Of a stretch of 32,000 nt of DNA, positions 1 to 9,261 are shown one piece after another (the first letter of the stretch is position 1; every line of letters starts with the position of its first letter). Source of the DNA: Cristatella mucedo (Eukaryota; Bryozoa; Phylactolaemata; Cristatellidae); contig WPIO01000041.1 in NCBI GenBank assembly GCA_009760855.2, positions 1,308,001 through 1,340,000 on the forward strand, in the 5' to 3' direction. The position numbers and the translations under genes were made by a program. The notes beneath the pieces were generated by a model. The model saw only the letters and a program-made list of their open reading frames with translations. It did not search any database and was not told the DNA's origin.

Positions 1-299
1 TCTTGGAGGAGCAGAGGCACCAAGATCGCAACAGCGTGATTTGTTGGATTGTTGCGTTCGATGCGGACATGCGAGGTCGCTGCCCGGCTTCTGTCGGGAA
101 TACGGTGAAGGTATTGTGCCCATTGTTCTATCTTTACCAGGTGATCAGCGATCAGGTGATCAGCTCAGTAGGGGACTCTACGAAGCTGGCGGCACGCGAC
201 GATATTTGATGGGACCGGTAGTAAGCTGACGTGTTGGATCCGCAGTTGATAGCACTGCTGCTGAACAGACTGTGAGCTCTTCGGACTGGGAGGAACCGC
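1..299. other. Unassigned sequence downstream of copy 1
   Basis: No recognisable gene or repeat is seen here. Only short open frames of under 70 codons occur, and none resembles a known family. The homology between the two fucosyltransferase loci stops at about base 300, so this stretch lies outside the duplicated unit. Confidence 0.4.
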
Positions 300-491
300 A
301 GGAGTTCTGGGGGCTCGGCGGTGAGATCCGATGAGCAGGATTGCGCTACCAGCCGCGGACCTGTCCACTTCGCCGTGAGGGCTGAATCGCTGCTATATGT
401 TAATACTTGAGTCGCTTGTGTTGCATGTCATGACAGAAGTTAATTGCCATAATTTTACAGAACACTTTACTGGCTGCAGTGAGCAAGGACG
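300..491 (-). other. Duplicated 3' flank of fucosyltransferase copy 1
   Basis: This stretch lies directly after the stop codon of the minus-strand gene and aligns with 24155-24333 after copy 2, with small gaps. Shared blocks include the sequence around CGTGAGGGCTGAATCGCTG and the 20 bases next to the stop. It is probably 3' UTR carried in the duplication. No canonical AATAAA is seen on the minus strand here, so the polyadenylation site is undecided. Confidence 0.6.
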
Positions 492-1745
492 CTAGGCCAT
501 CCCCTGCCAGTGGGGCGGATAGTAATCCGAGGAATCGTAGCTACTATACAAAATTGACGACGTCCGAATGAAATCCTTGTAGTACACGACGTCACCACCG
601 GCCAGCCACGCCGCCCACCAGCCGAACGTGCCAACCGTCACGATGCTGTGATTGCACCGGCTTAGAATTGCCAAGTCGACTTCTGCCTTAAAAGAGATCC
701 GCCTGACGGCGATATTTCTCGCCAAGTGTCGAGCGAGGAAATCGTCCACCCAGCGGCGATCATTGGTGGCGAAAATAAAGGACAACCTGTTTGAGCGACC
801 GTACTTGGCGACGTAGTGGTCAATCGCCATTTTTAAGTACTCGGGCGGGGCCAACGTGTACTGATTGGGAGTTGTCTCCATGTCGCCGCGCCTGACGTGG
901 ACGCCGATGATCAGCTCGTCCCTCGCCACGCCCATCCCTCGAAAGAAGGAGTCTACGACGGCGGCCATTCGCGGCGTCAGCGAGAACTCTTGCCGCACGC
1001 GAGCGGCAACAGGCTCGAAGTACCTCCACGACTGCTGATAGCCTAGCACGGTGACGTCGTTCGACGCGAACGTCGCTCGGTCGTCGAACTTTCTCGCGTC
1101 GTAGCGACCCCAGTCGCTTTCGTATAGCGCCGCCGCATCTGACGGAGCCGGCGGCGTCGGCTGCTTGGGCAGGGCGGACAGGACGAACGCTTCTTTCATG
1201 GCCGCCAGGTCGGTGGCGACGCGACCGCTGTCGACGACCAAGCGCGCGTCGCAGCCGTGTCGCAGCGCCACGCCGCGGCTGCTGGCGTACTGGAACATCT
1301 TGTTGCCGAGGCCGGTAGCCTCGGGGACGAAGCGGATGTACACTGCGGGACGCCGCCGCCAGGTCGTCGCTTTCGAGTCGGAGGCTGCAAGCTGCCTCGA
1401 TCCGTCGAGGGCGACAGCTGACGCGACGGAGGCAACGGTAGAGATCGAGCCGCTGGCAGCCGCCGTAGCGTAGAGACGGAGATTCGAACCCCGGCTGGGC
1501 GCCGACGCATTTCCGGCGAGAGAATGCCGACCTTCCGGTAGGCGACCAGAGCGAGGCGGCGGCGGCGCCGGCCGCCTAAGCGGCAGCGAGACGCCGTCGC
1601 CGCGCAGCGAGGCTCCGTGGAGGGCGAAGAGAGCGATGGCGGCGACCAGCGTCAGCAGGACTGCACGGCGCCACGCCGACCGAGACTGCAGACAGGACGA
1701 GGAGGAGGAGGAGGAGGCGGCGACGCTCGGGCCGCCCTCAGGCAT
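492..1745 (-). CDS. Alpha-1,2-fucosyltransferase (GT11), copy 1
   Basis: The gene encodes 417 residues in one exon. It is predicted to transfer fucose from GDP-fucose to the 2-OH of terminal galactose in the Golgi lumen, as FUT1/FUT2-type enzymes do. The topology is type II: a Ser-rich cytoplasmic tail (1-27), a membrane anchor around residues 28-43 (LLTLVAAIALF), a Pro/Arg-rich stem, then the catalytic domain from about 135. Visible GT11 motifs are GLGNKMFQYAS (145-155), HVRRGD (283-288, the Arg-rich GDP-fucose motif), FIFATND (323-329), and DLAIL with CNHSIVTVGTFGWWAAW (357-380). N-glycosylation sequons are NAS (79-81) and NHS (365-367). The start is set by an in-frame TAG 33 bases upstream (1779-1781). 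The length and intact frame suggest a working gene. The exact acceptor cannot be read from sequence. The last 180 codons are nearly identical to copy 2. Confidence 0.93.
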   Translation of the reverse strand: MPEGGPSVAASSSSSSSCLQSRSAWRRAVLLTLVAAIALFALHGASLRGDGVSLPLRRPAPPPPRSGRLPEGRHSLAGNASAPSRGSNLRLYATAAASGSISTVASVASAVALDGSRQLAASDSKATTWRRRPAVYIRFVPEATGLGNKMFQYASSRGVALRHGCDARLVVDSGRVATDLAAMKEAFVLSALPKQPTPPAPSDAAALYESDWGRYDARKFDDRATFASNDVTVLGYQQSWRYFEPVAARVRQEFSLTPRMAAVVDSFFRGMGVARDELIIGVHVRRGDMETTPNQYTLAPPEYLKMAIDHYVAKYGRSNRLSFIFATNDRRWVDDFLARHLARNIAVRRISFKAEVDLAILSRCNHSIVTVGTFGWWAAWLAGGDVVYYKDFIRTSSILYSSYDSSDYYPPHWQGMA

Positions 1746-1975
1746 GACGTTGGTAGGACGGCGAGCTCGCTCGCTTTCCTATCGACGAACGGGGAACGCC
1801 GGTGCGTGCTCCGTCGAGAACGCTTCGAACGGCGGCGGGATGCCAGAGGCTTCCTGCACATCCTGCAGGTGGGCGGTAGCAGTTGGCCATTTGAAGGACA
1901 TTAACCGCTCGTCGTCTCCGCCAGTCGCTGCCCCGCGCACGGCCTGCGATGCAGAGAGGAGAGAAATTGAGTAGA
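1746..1975 (-). promoter_or_regulatory. Duplicated 5' flank / probable 5' UTR of copy 1
   Basis: This region aligns with 25555-25775 upstream of copy 2. Examples are GGACGGCGAG near the start codon, CTTTCCTATCGAC, and GCACGGCCTGCGATGC near the far end. Several indels break any shared reading frame, so it is better read as a leader or proximal promoter than as coding. No TATA box stands out. The region is CpG-rich. Confidence 0.5.
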
Positions 1976-3100
1976 AAAACTTGCGCGGCCGCGGGCGCGC
2001 AGCAAGCGACTGGCCGGCGACTAGACGACGACGGTAATTCGCAAAAGCAGACCGGCGGTCCGCACACGTGACACGCGAACGCACACGCGACCTGGAGACG
2101 GCGTAAAATAGCGGTCGTAGCGAGCGCCAAAAGAACTCGGCTCCCGCGCGTAGCGCTGCTGGGCCGACGGCGGCGGCGGTCTCGGCTCGAAGCGAAGCCA
2201 TTCCTAAATCTGAGAGCAGCTAGCAGACTCGTCGCTTTCTGCCGATCACTAGAAGAAACGCTTTCAGAAGGACTCGCTCGCTCGAATATCGTTAAGACGT
2301 CGCACCAGTTAGCTGCAGATAGTTGCTGCAGCCAGCAACCAGAGCTGGCGTCGGCAGGGACTTCCGCCAATCAAAAATCCAAAGCCCATCCAAACCAATG
2401 GCGATCCGCCGCCACCGCGGCTTCCGGCGCTCCGCGCTCGGTTCGGCGCACGGCTTCCGGCATGGACGGCGCGTCGTCGTCTCGGCGCATTGTCGTCGTC
2501 GATGACGATCGTGGCGTCCGTTCCCAACCGCGTCGCGAGTCGGCTCTATTCGAGTTGGGCGTATTACAGCCTGCCAGGGCTACGAGTGCTGCTCCTATTG
2601 CCATAGCAGCGCGTCCGCCGGCCATGCCGCAGGCCGGCCTGCGACGCTCCCGCTGAGGCCTGGGACGCTAGCATGCAGCCGAGCGGCAGCGGCAGCCGCC
2701 GAGTACATTCTCGAAGGTTCGGGCGGCTCCCACGCGGTGCGCGCAGCCCAATTTTTGCTATCGGAATGGACTTGGGAGGACGAGCACGGAGAGTTTCGGG
2801 ATCTCCGTTCTCTGCCCGAGTGCTTGCACGCTCGGGCCCGACGCGACACTTCGACTGTGAAACTGAGGACGTGGAGGACGGCACGGTCGGCAGAGCGCGC
2901 GTTGGTGCGTTCTCTGCCATTTTCATAGCAGAAGTATGCCGGAGACGCAGCCCCGACATGGCATTCGCCCCAGTGGCGACAAATGGTGACAAGTGCACAA
3001 GTCTGACTGACTGCGGGGAACGCTTACACGATGGCGTGGCAAATGTGGCCCGCCATATTTCTATTTCCGGCCACTCTATCCGCGAATGCTCTTTGCGCGA
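1976..3100. other. GC-rich region upstream of copy 1, no recognised gene
   Basis: The sequence is CpG-rich and open in several frames on both strands, as expected from base composition alone. The predicted peptides are Arg/Ser/Pro-rich and match no family I know. It may contain the promoter or a 5' untranslated exon of the fucosyltransferase, but no splice signal can be argued for. Confidence 0.35.
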
Positions 3101-3340
3101 CGAGATAGCGACTGGTCTGCGACATTTTACTTTCGGAGAGGAAGGAAGACTCCGCCGAATATCAGGAACCGATGGCAGTGGGCAGAGCAGACGTAACACA
3201 CTGGAAGCAATCGGCGGAAGTGGCCTATGGAGGTTACAGGTTGTCTCTGCTTTATTTGACAACCACCTCTTGTACCTCTCTAATCTATCGATTGGCCATG
3301 TCATTGTTGTCGAAAGCTTTTTCATAGAATAAAAGTAAGT
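3101..3340 (-). other. Upstream block duplicated at 26800-27040
   Basis: Minus-strand sequence here is homologous to 26800-27040 at the same relative position upstream of fucosyltransferase copy 2. In both copies a frame opens at an aligned ATG (3325 here, 27027 there) with aligned peptides: ERYKRWL versus ERYRKWL at residues 16-22, and VKCRRP at 66-71 versus 67-72. The middle of the two peptides is out of register through small indels, so the block could be a coding start, a 5' exon, or just old non-coding duplication. Here the frame stays open to 2564; in the other copy it stops after 75 codons. Confidence 0.45.
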
Positions 3341-3529
3341 ATCGGTCCGAAATGTAAATGCTTCTTGTGGAACAAAGTCGTGTAAGCTTCATATAATAAA
3401 GAACATGAACGGGCAGGAAAAGACCTTTACGTCTACTCCACTGGTGACTTTTCTGCTGTCATTTTTGATGGAAAGTGACAGCCACCCGACCACGGTGTTT
3501 GTCACGCAATTGACTAATGTATCATGCAA
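3341..3529. other. Unassigned spacer
   Basis: AT-rich sequence between the upstream block and the first LINE remnant. Nothing recognisable is seen. Confidence 0.3.
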
Positions 3530-4310
3530 TATAATGCATCTCTGTCTGTAACTCCACAAAACCACGACCATTACGAGGGTGTCAATATGCAGCGAGGTTT
3601 TGTATAGCGCACTTAAAGCCTCAGCGACCTTTGTTACACATCATTTGATAGCAAACAGACTTTATCTCACGCAACAAAGAGAAAGTGGGAAGCATAGCAA
3701 AGTCGTGATAGCAGCTGAGATAGTGAGTAGCATGGAAGTGGCAGTAGCGGCTCAGGACACCTAGAAATGATGCACTATTTATAGTCTGCACCTGAAGGAC
3801 AAAAGCTTCTGTTGACAGCGGTCTTTAAGCGGAAGAATAGAGCATCTAATTTACTGTCCATGCAGGACCCGGTGGCACGTGGAGGCTGAAACTGATACAG
3901 CAGTTCAGCTAGGTACAATGGAGCCAAGCCATATCAGGCCTTGCGAATCAGTGTAAGAACTTTCCTCTGCATCCGTCGATCAGCCAGCTCTTTCAGCAAA
4001 AAGAGACTCGTGTTTGAGCCTCTCGGATTTGTAAGCTAACCTGGCAGCCCTATTAATCACCAGTTGCAACGGTCCTAATGGCTTTTTTATTAGCCCGGCC
4101 AAAAGGGAATTACAGTAATCTAGCCGATTCAGAACCAGGGGGTTAGTTAAATTTTTGCAAGCCACCATGAAAGACGATTGATAATCTTAGATAGAAATCG
4201 GACGCGATGGCTAGCTTTTGCAGCTGTCTTCTTAACGGTGCTTTCAAAATGTAGGCAACTTTCGAAGACGACACCTAAATTTTGAGCACACGGTGATGGT
4301 CGCACATAAG
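3530..4310 (-). mobile_element. LINE family B (L2/CR1-like), 5'-truncated and decayed
   Basis: Read on the minus strand this aligns base by base with 10090-10900. A short open piece (3980-4168) gives LNRLDYCNSLLAGL and INRAARLAYKSERLKHE, the C-terminal reverse transcriptase region of L2/CR1-type LINEs (usual form: SRLDYCNSLLAGLP). The low-coordinate end carries the family B 3' region, with an ACTCCACAAA motif near 3550 and an ATGCAATATAATGCAT tail. Stops and frameshifts are frequent, so the copy is dead. Confidence 0.8.
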
Positions 4311-4319
4311 CATATGCTA

Positions 4320-5727
4320 CTACTACTGCTAATTATTATTGTAATAATACATCTGTACAAGGCCCTCACAGAACTCAGTCTCTTTCTAGGCACTTTACAC
4401 GCTGCAAAGGAAGCGTGATCGTATGTTTAGCCGTAACGTGTACAGTGACTGTGCTTCGATGTGCCTTACACGAAGAACGCCCGCACAGAACCAACACCAA
4501 CAGTTTATTCTACTACAGAGCAGAGGGAGCACAACTTCACTCGCCCCTCTCTCCCCACTGAATCCCCTCCTCGCCCACGGCTGTTTTGGCCGACCCCGAT
4601 GGTGAGTCTACCATCTGACTGTGGTTACCGGCCTGTCCAAACCACACCACAGGCGGACCACAGCTATGCACCACCGGTGATGCTCCTGACAGCTGTTTAA
4701 GGAAGGAGCGGTACCGGCCTCCATATAATCAGACCACAGTGACAACAGGCATGGCATCGTTAGCGCTGACATACACAGGGTCAGCATACAGGTATGGTTA
4801 GTGGCAGCATGCACAGTGTCAGCACACATAAGCTCACAGATGTTGAATCATAAGGACCCACTAAATGCTGTGATTAATAGATGCGTTCAGGCTCTTTTTA
4901 GATATCGTCATGTCAGGGGATGTCATGACACCAGTCGGAGGTAAGCTCCAGGCTTTTAGAGCGTGCGAACTAAAGGCACGGTCTCAAAAGGATTTGAGGC
5001 TCGTACGAGGTACAAGTAAATGAGTAGATTCCGCAAGACAGGTGGTACGATGCTTAGCCTGCTGGAGGGTAGATGTGATGGGTAGGCTGGAGCAAAAGAA
5101 GGAGGGGACCTAAATGAGAGTGAAAGAATCTTGAAGTCAATGCATTGCTTGACTGGGAGCCACTGCAGGTCGGCAAGAAGCGGTGTGATATAGCAACTTC
5201 GGCACTCACGAAAGACAAGCCTAGCTGCAGAGTTTGCAGCAACTGGAAACGCGTGATTGCACAGGCTGGTAGACTAGCAAGCAGTGAGTTACTGAAGTCT
5301 AGACGGCATGTCGCAAAAGCGTGGAAGAGTTCTAGTATCCCTGTCTAAGCAAACCCAAATTTTTAGCTATGTAATTTAACTTAAAGTAGGAAGACTTGAC
5401 TGTGGAGCTGACGAGGTCGTCTAATGAAAGGTCACTTTGGAACATGACACTAGATTTCGTGCAGATTCAACAGGAGATATGCTCGTAGAGCCGATTGCGA
5501 TCGTTAGCCTTTCAAATTTCTGAATGACACTTAGTTTGCCAATATCCGTAGGTTGGTTTAATCATCACTCATTTTAAGCAGGTTTGCATCTACGTGCGGG
5601 CGTCATAAATACATGCAGCAAGGGATTTGAGATCATTAGAAAAGCTGGAGGGCTGGTTAGGGATCAAAGTAAAGATACAACTGAGTGCCATCCGCATAAA
5701 AGTGAAAGCCAAGGTTGTGCCTGACGA
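4320..5727 (-). mobile_element. LINE family A (L2/CR1-like), decayed, hosts an LTR insertion
   Basis: From high to low coordinate the minus strand reads: FYADGTQLYLYF (about 5665-5700), an RT palm segment in which the second Asp of the usual YADD is Gly; then DARTWM and NDDKT-like thumb sequence; then AARLVFRECRSCYITPLLAD and LQWLPVKQCIDFKILSL (about 5110-5240); then the 3' region, ending in the family A stem-loop (4355-4400) and an ATT-rich tail. Many stops are present. The order matches L2/CR1 ORF2 and its 3' UTR. An LTR-like insert at 4450-4738 interrupts the 3' part. Confidence 0.82.
4450..4738 (-). mobile_element. Putative solo LTR (289 bp) with 5-bp target duplication
   Basis: The insert starts TGTG and ends CACA and is flanked by GTGAC on both sides (4445-4449 and 4739-4743), the standard structure of a solo LTR. 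On the minus strand an AATAAA (4504-4509) lies about 55 bases before the 3' end, as in Gypsy-type LTRs. Removing it restores continuity of the host LINE 3' region when compared with 7960-8050. No internal retroelement genes are present. The AATAAA favours the minus orientation. Confidence 0.65.
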
Positions 5728-5815
5728 TCACCTATTAGAGAGCAAAGTCTTAATGTCCTGTCACACGAATGGGGTGTCCTATGAGTAGCAGTTCCGTCGG
5801 ATCGTCATTTTATGG
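5728..5815 (-). mobile_element. Small LINE family B fragment abutting family A
   Basis: The minus strand here resembles 10908-10990, the KTELLLKGHPKRV part of the family B thumb region. It lies upstream of the family A palm segment, in the wrong order for a single element, so it is a separate fragment. Confidence 0.55.
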
Positions 5816-5911
5816 ACTAGGCACTATTTCGACCACATAAAAGCCCGATCGTAGAAATAAAATATTGCAATCGATCGTGTCTGTCTGCCTAACCAACTGC
5901 TAAAATGCTAT

Positions 5912-6044
5912 AAAACGAAACTAGCCAAAACAAACTAGTCAAACGAAACTAGTCAAAACGAAACTAGTCAAACGAAACTAGCCAAAACGAAACTAGTCAA
6001 AACGAAACTGGCCTAAACGAAGCTAGCCAAAACGAAACTAGCCA
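5912..6044. repeat. Minisatellite, about 8 units of 15-17 bp
   Basis: Units of the form AAAACGAAACTAGTC are repeated head to tail, with CTAGTC/CTAGCC variants and 1-2 base length changes. Confidence 0.9.
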
Positions 6045-6640
6045 GTGCTCTTGTCGAGCTTTCTAACCGAGCCGAGCACACTATACGCCCTCGCCCTGAT
6101 ATCCTACGGTTTACTAGAGACATTTAAAAAGACATGATTATAAAACCCCGACCTGAGAAACACACCACAGATCTGGACAACTACCTTCCTTTGACTGGCT
6201 CAGGAGGACCATTCTAGACCAAGTACCGAGCTAATGCAGAGTCTGCTTTCTGCAATACAAATAGCGGAATAAGAAATGCAGAATAAAAAATGCTGACGTT
6301 CAAAATCAAATCTTTCTCTAACCGTTCACAGGTCAGCGCCAGATACTTAGTGATACTTTTTCGGTCTAGCATATCCTTGGCTTTTTTTAGCTCTATAGGT
6401 AAGGTCGAGAGTCTATGCCAACCGCTGGCTACCCAATCGCTTGCCAGCTGTGTGGCTATTCCATTTCGAGGTCAGACAAGCTCGAACACAAATCCGTCTT
6501 GCTGTGGCAGATAAAGGACACTTTCCTCCCCCCCCCCTGCGGATGCATCCATTTCTGCCTGCCGTTCAGCCTGACCTTGGACCTCTTCTCTCACACTCTC
6601 TCGTATGTTGGCGGAATGAAGTCATAACGTGACCACGTGT
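6045..6640. other. Unassigned, probably old repeat DNA
   Basis: Short frames only, no recognised protein. A run of nine C at 6530-6538 is present. The sequence runs into a LINE reverse transcriptase remnant without a clear border. Confidence 0.3.
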
Positions 6641-7440
6641 CAACCTTTAACAAATGCACATCGCTAGCAGGTCTATTAACAAGGTAGCCTGCCCAGCACT
6701 GCCCTGGTTACCGCCGGGACCTTACAGAGCTTCGTTATCATTCTTCCAGCCTGTCACTAATGGCGCACCTACAGTTTCATCCCAAAGTTTCAAGAAGACT
6801 CCTTGACCCTCTAGAACTCTATAACCAAATTTCTCTTCCTCAGAATCAACAGTCTGCTGTAGCCAGTGGTAACTAAAATCGTAAATATGTCCTCGCCCAC
6901 AGGTCGTGCACCTGCACCTTTCAAGGAGGATTTTGTTACAAAGGCACTTATTACAAAGGCCACACTAGACCTGGAGAAATTCAGAGCCTTGCGCCCATTC
7001 AACACCTTGCAGTTCTTAGTAAAATAAACTTAAAAAAATTAGTGACGGACCACCTAAATTTGTGTGCATAAACTTCCAATCTAGCTAGTAAGTTCCAGTC
7101 AGATTTTGGAGCTAATCATGAGTCAACCCTGCTGCGATTGCATAATATAATTCATTTATATAGCGCCCCAGGAGAACTTAATCTCTATTCAGGCGCTTCA
7201 CATATGCCTCGGGGCTCGAGCCCACGACCTCAGTCAGACCTTGGTCGGGGGCGAGCACCTTAACCGCTAGACCAAACCAGCACGACAACTTAGAAATGTT
7301 GACTTTGGTTGAATTGTTCTGCTGGATCACTCGGCAGCATTTCATATTATCTATCACCTAGCTTTTCTTGTGCGCCTCTCATCTCGCTTGGGCATCACTG
7401 GCTCTGAATTGCAATAGTCAAGGTCCTATTGAATGTGTTG
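6641..7440 (+). mobile_element. LINE reverse transcriptase remnant, split by a SINE
   Basis: The plus strand shows the N-terminal RT blocks of an L2/CR1-type LINE in order: FKEDFVTKALITKATLDLEK (about 6930-6980), LRPFNTLQFLVK (fingers, usually RPISNLPFLSK), FQSDFGANHESTLLRLHN (about 7095-7145), then, after the SINE at 7141-7283, LLDHSAAFHIIYHLAFL and RLGITGSEL (about 7320-7410, usually LLDLSAAFDTVDH). Frameshifts and stops make it non-functional. Confidence 0.78.
7141..7283 (-). mobile_element. tRNA-derived SINE (type 1), copy 1
   Basis: On the minus strand the head is tRNA-like, with box A TGGTCTAGCGG (7264-7274) and box B GGCTCGAGCCC (7212-7222), an RNA polymerase III internal promoter. 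The head is closest in form to tRNA-Glu/Asp. The 3' part (7158-7200) is the GCGCC stem-loop seen at the ends of LINE family A, followed by ATAT-rich sequence. A second copy with the same layout lies at 22241-22383. It sits inside a LINE RT remnant. Confidence 0.82.
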
Positions 7441-7751
7441 AACTTCTATGCAATTACGTCAAAGAACGATCAGCCAATCAGCTCTTCTTCCGAGCCTCAA
7501 GTTTGAGCGTCCGTCACGAGACCGCCGGCTCCTTAGCCGCACACTTGTCTCGCGAGCGTCACTTAAATTAAAAGATTTTGAATCATATTTAGAGCATCTA
7601 ACTATCCACTGGACATCAACAGCTACAGTCGGTTCAAAACCCGGCACTCCTGCGTGAAAGGCAAAACTGCAATAAAACTCAACAATTTCCAATGAGTACC
7701 CATCAAGCAGCGTAGCGAATTCAAGGTCAATTTCACTCTCTTTTAGGTCAC
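7441..7751. other. Unassigned; weak tRNA-like SINE trace at 7580-7660
   Basis: The plus strand contains TTAGAGCATCTAACTATCC followed about 35 bases later by GGTTCAAAACCC, which resemble a D-arm and a box B. The box A is not complete, so this is at most a decayed SINE head. The rest is unrecognised. Confidence 0.25.
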
Positions 7752-7870
7752 TGTGACAGCCCTCCGAACGACCTGTTGTCGGTCTAGGTAGCGCGACCGA
7801 GCAACAAGTCTGCTGGCTCCAACACCAAAGCCTTTATTTCAAGCTACGCCGGCCAAACCCAGTCTACACA
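7752..7870 (-). mobile_element. Possible LTR 3' fragment
   Basis: On the minus strand an AATAAA (7833-7838) is followed by TTGGTGTTGG, the same 10-mer that follows the AATAAA of the LTR at 4450-4738, and the fragment ends in TGTCACA. No matching 5' end or target duplication was found, so it is partial or a chance likeness. Confidence 0.3.
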
Positions 7871-7879
7871 CACACACTA

Positions 7880-8517
7880 ATAATAAAAATAATAATATTG
7901 CACTTGATAAAGCGCCCTCAGAGAACTTAATCTCTTTCTAGGCGCTTTACATTTGCTGCAAAGTGATACGCAATAGAATAGTAAGTAAAATCATGCTTGA
8001 AAAACAAACAAAATGAATAACATGGTTAGGGGTTACATGCACTGGGTCAGCATGCAAATGTGGTTAGTGGCAGCATGAACAGTGTCAGCACGCATAAGCA
8101 CATCGAGGACGAATCACAAGGACCCACTAAATGCTGTCCTAAATAGGTATGTTTTTAAGTTTCTTTTAAATGTGGTCAGGTCAGGGGATGTTCTGATGCA
8201 GGTCGGGAGGGAGTTCCAGGCTTTGGGAGCATATGAACTAAATGCACGGTCTCCAAAGGATTTAAGGTTTGTACGAGGTATTTCTAGACTGTTGGATTCC
8301 GAAAAGCGAGTGGTACGATGCTTTGCCTGATGGGGTAGTATATCTGAAAGGTAGGCTGGAGCCATAGAATGAAGAGACCTAAAAGTGAGCGAAAAAACCT
8401 TGAAGTCAATCCGTTGCTTGACTGGTAGCCAGTGCAGGTCGGCGAGAAGTGGAGTAATGTGGCAACTGCGCCGCTCACGACAACAAGCCTAGCTGCAGAG
8501 TTTTGCACCAGACGGCT
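7880..8517 (-). mobile_element. LINE family A, 5'-truncated 3' end
   Basis: The minus strand encodes, in pieces, QNSAARLV, HFSPTC (frameshifted), then MAPAYLSDILPHQAKHRTTR, IPRTNLKSFGDRAFSSYAPK and AWNSLPTCIRTSPDLTTFK (8114-8365), the C-terminal end of L2/CR1 ORF2. It is followed by a 3' UTR and the GCGCC stem-loop (7910-7955) with an ATT-type tail. The C-terminal frame is intact for 83 codons, making this one of the youngest looking LINE pieces here. Its 5' end abuts a family B copy in the opposite direction. Confidence 0.85.
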
Positions 8518-8985
8518 GCCGGCGTCGAGGGATTTCGTACCTAGCCGAACTGCTGCATCAGTTTTAGCCTGTTTGCGCCCTCAGGTCATGTGTGGACAAT
8601 AAATTAGCTGTCCCATTCCTCCGCTTAAAGACGGTTTGCGACAGAAGCTTTAGATCTGCAGGTCCTAGACTGTGGAACTCGCTTCCACAGTTCTTACGCA
8701 ACGACAACTACTCTCCAACTGCCGACTATGGCACATCTTTTTCACCGGTCCTGAACTGCTACTTCTATGCTACTCACTACCTCAAGTGCTCTCCTGACTC
8801 TACTATGCTTCCCATTTTCTCTTTGTTGCGTGAGACGAAGTCTGTTGGCTACCGAATGCGTACCGAAAGCCGCTTAGGCTGTGAGTGCGCTATACAAAAC
8901 TCTCCTGCGTAACACCCACACGGTCTTTATGACTTTGTGGAGTTACTGATGGAGATAAATTACATTACATTACATCTAGCCCTCC
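8518..8985 (+). mobile_element. LINE family B 3' end with TTACA tail
   Basis: A frame at 8592-8912 reads LKTVCDRSFRSAGPRLWNSL and PQFLRNDNYSPTADYGTSF, the ORF2 C-terminus of L2/CR1 LINEs (usual form: SFSSAGPRLWNSLP). It ends with a short 3' UTR and an ATTACATTACATTACAT tail, the family B signature also seen at 12600-12625. Confidence 0.83.
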
Positions 8986-9261
8986 CCTCCCGTTGTACTC
9001 CTTCGGCAGTCCTTATATTCCATGCATGCATTGTTTTTCGCACTGTCGGGCCATTGTTCGTTCCGAACCCGCCCGACAGCTGGCGGCAGTTTTTGGTAGA
9101 TGGATGTCCCCACAGATGCAGCCAATACAATGATTTGGGCAGGACTGCCGAGTCATCGTCTGCCCTCCACCACTGCGAGCCTGCCGCTGCTTAGGCAGCT
9201 CTGAGCCTTCGCAAGGTCTCCACTAAGTGCTCGCAGGCTGCAAGAGTCATGTTCCCTCACA
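8986..9261. other. Unassigned, moderately GC-rich
   Basis: An 85-codon frame at 8937-9194 overlaps the LINE tail and has no recognised similarity. No other signal is seen. Confidence 0.3.

Noticed and set aside
820-1029. 69-codon frame shared by both gene copies (also 24662-24871)
   Set aside because: It is an alternate reading frame of the GT11 coding region on the same strand; identity simply reflects the identical DNA.
2673-3332. 219-codon plus-strand frame
   Set aside because: GC-rich sequence is open on both strands here. The peptide has no known domain, and the aligned duplicate does not keep this frame.
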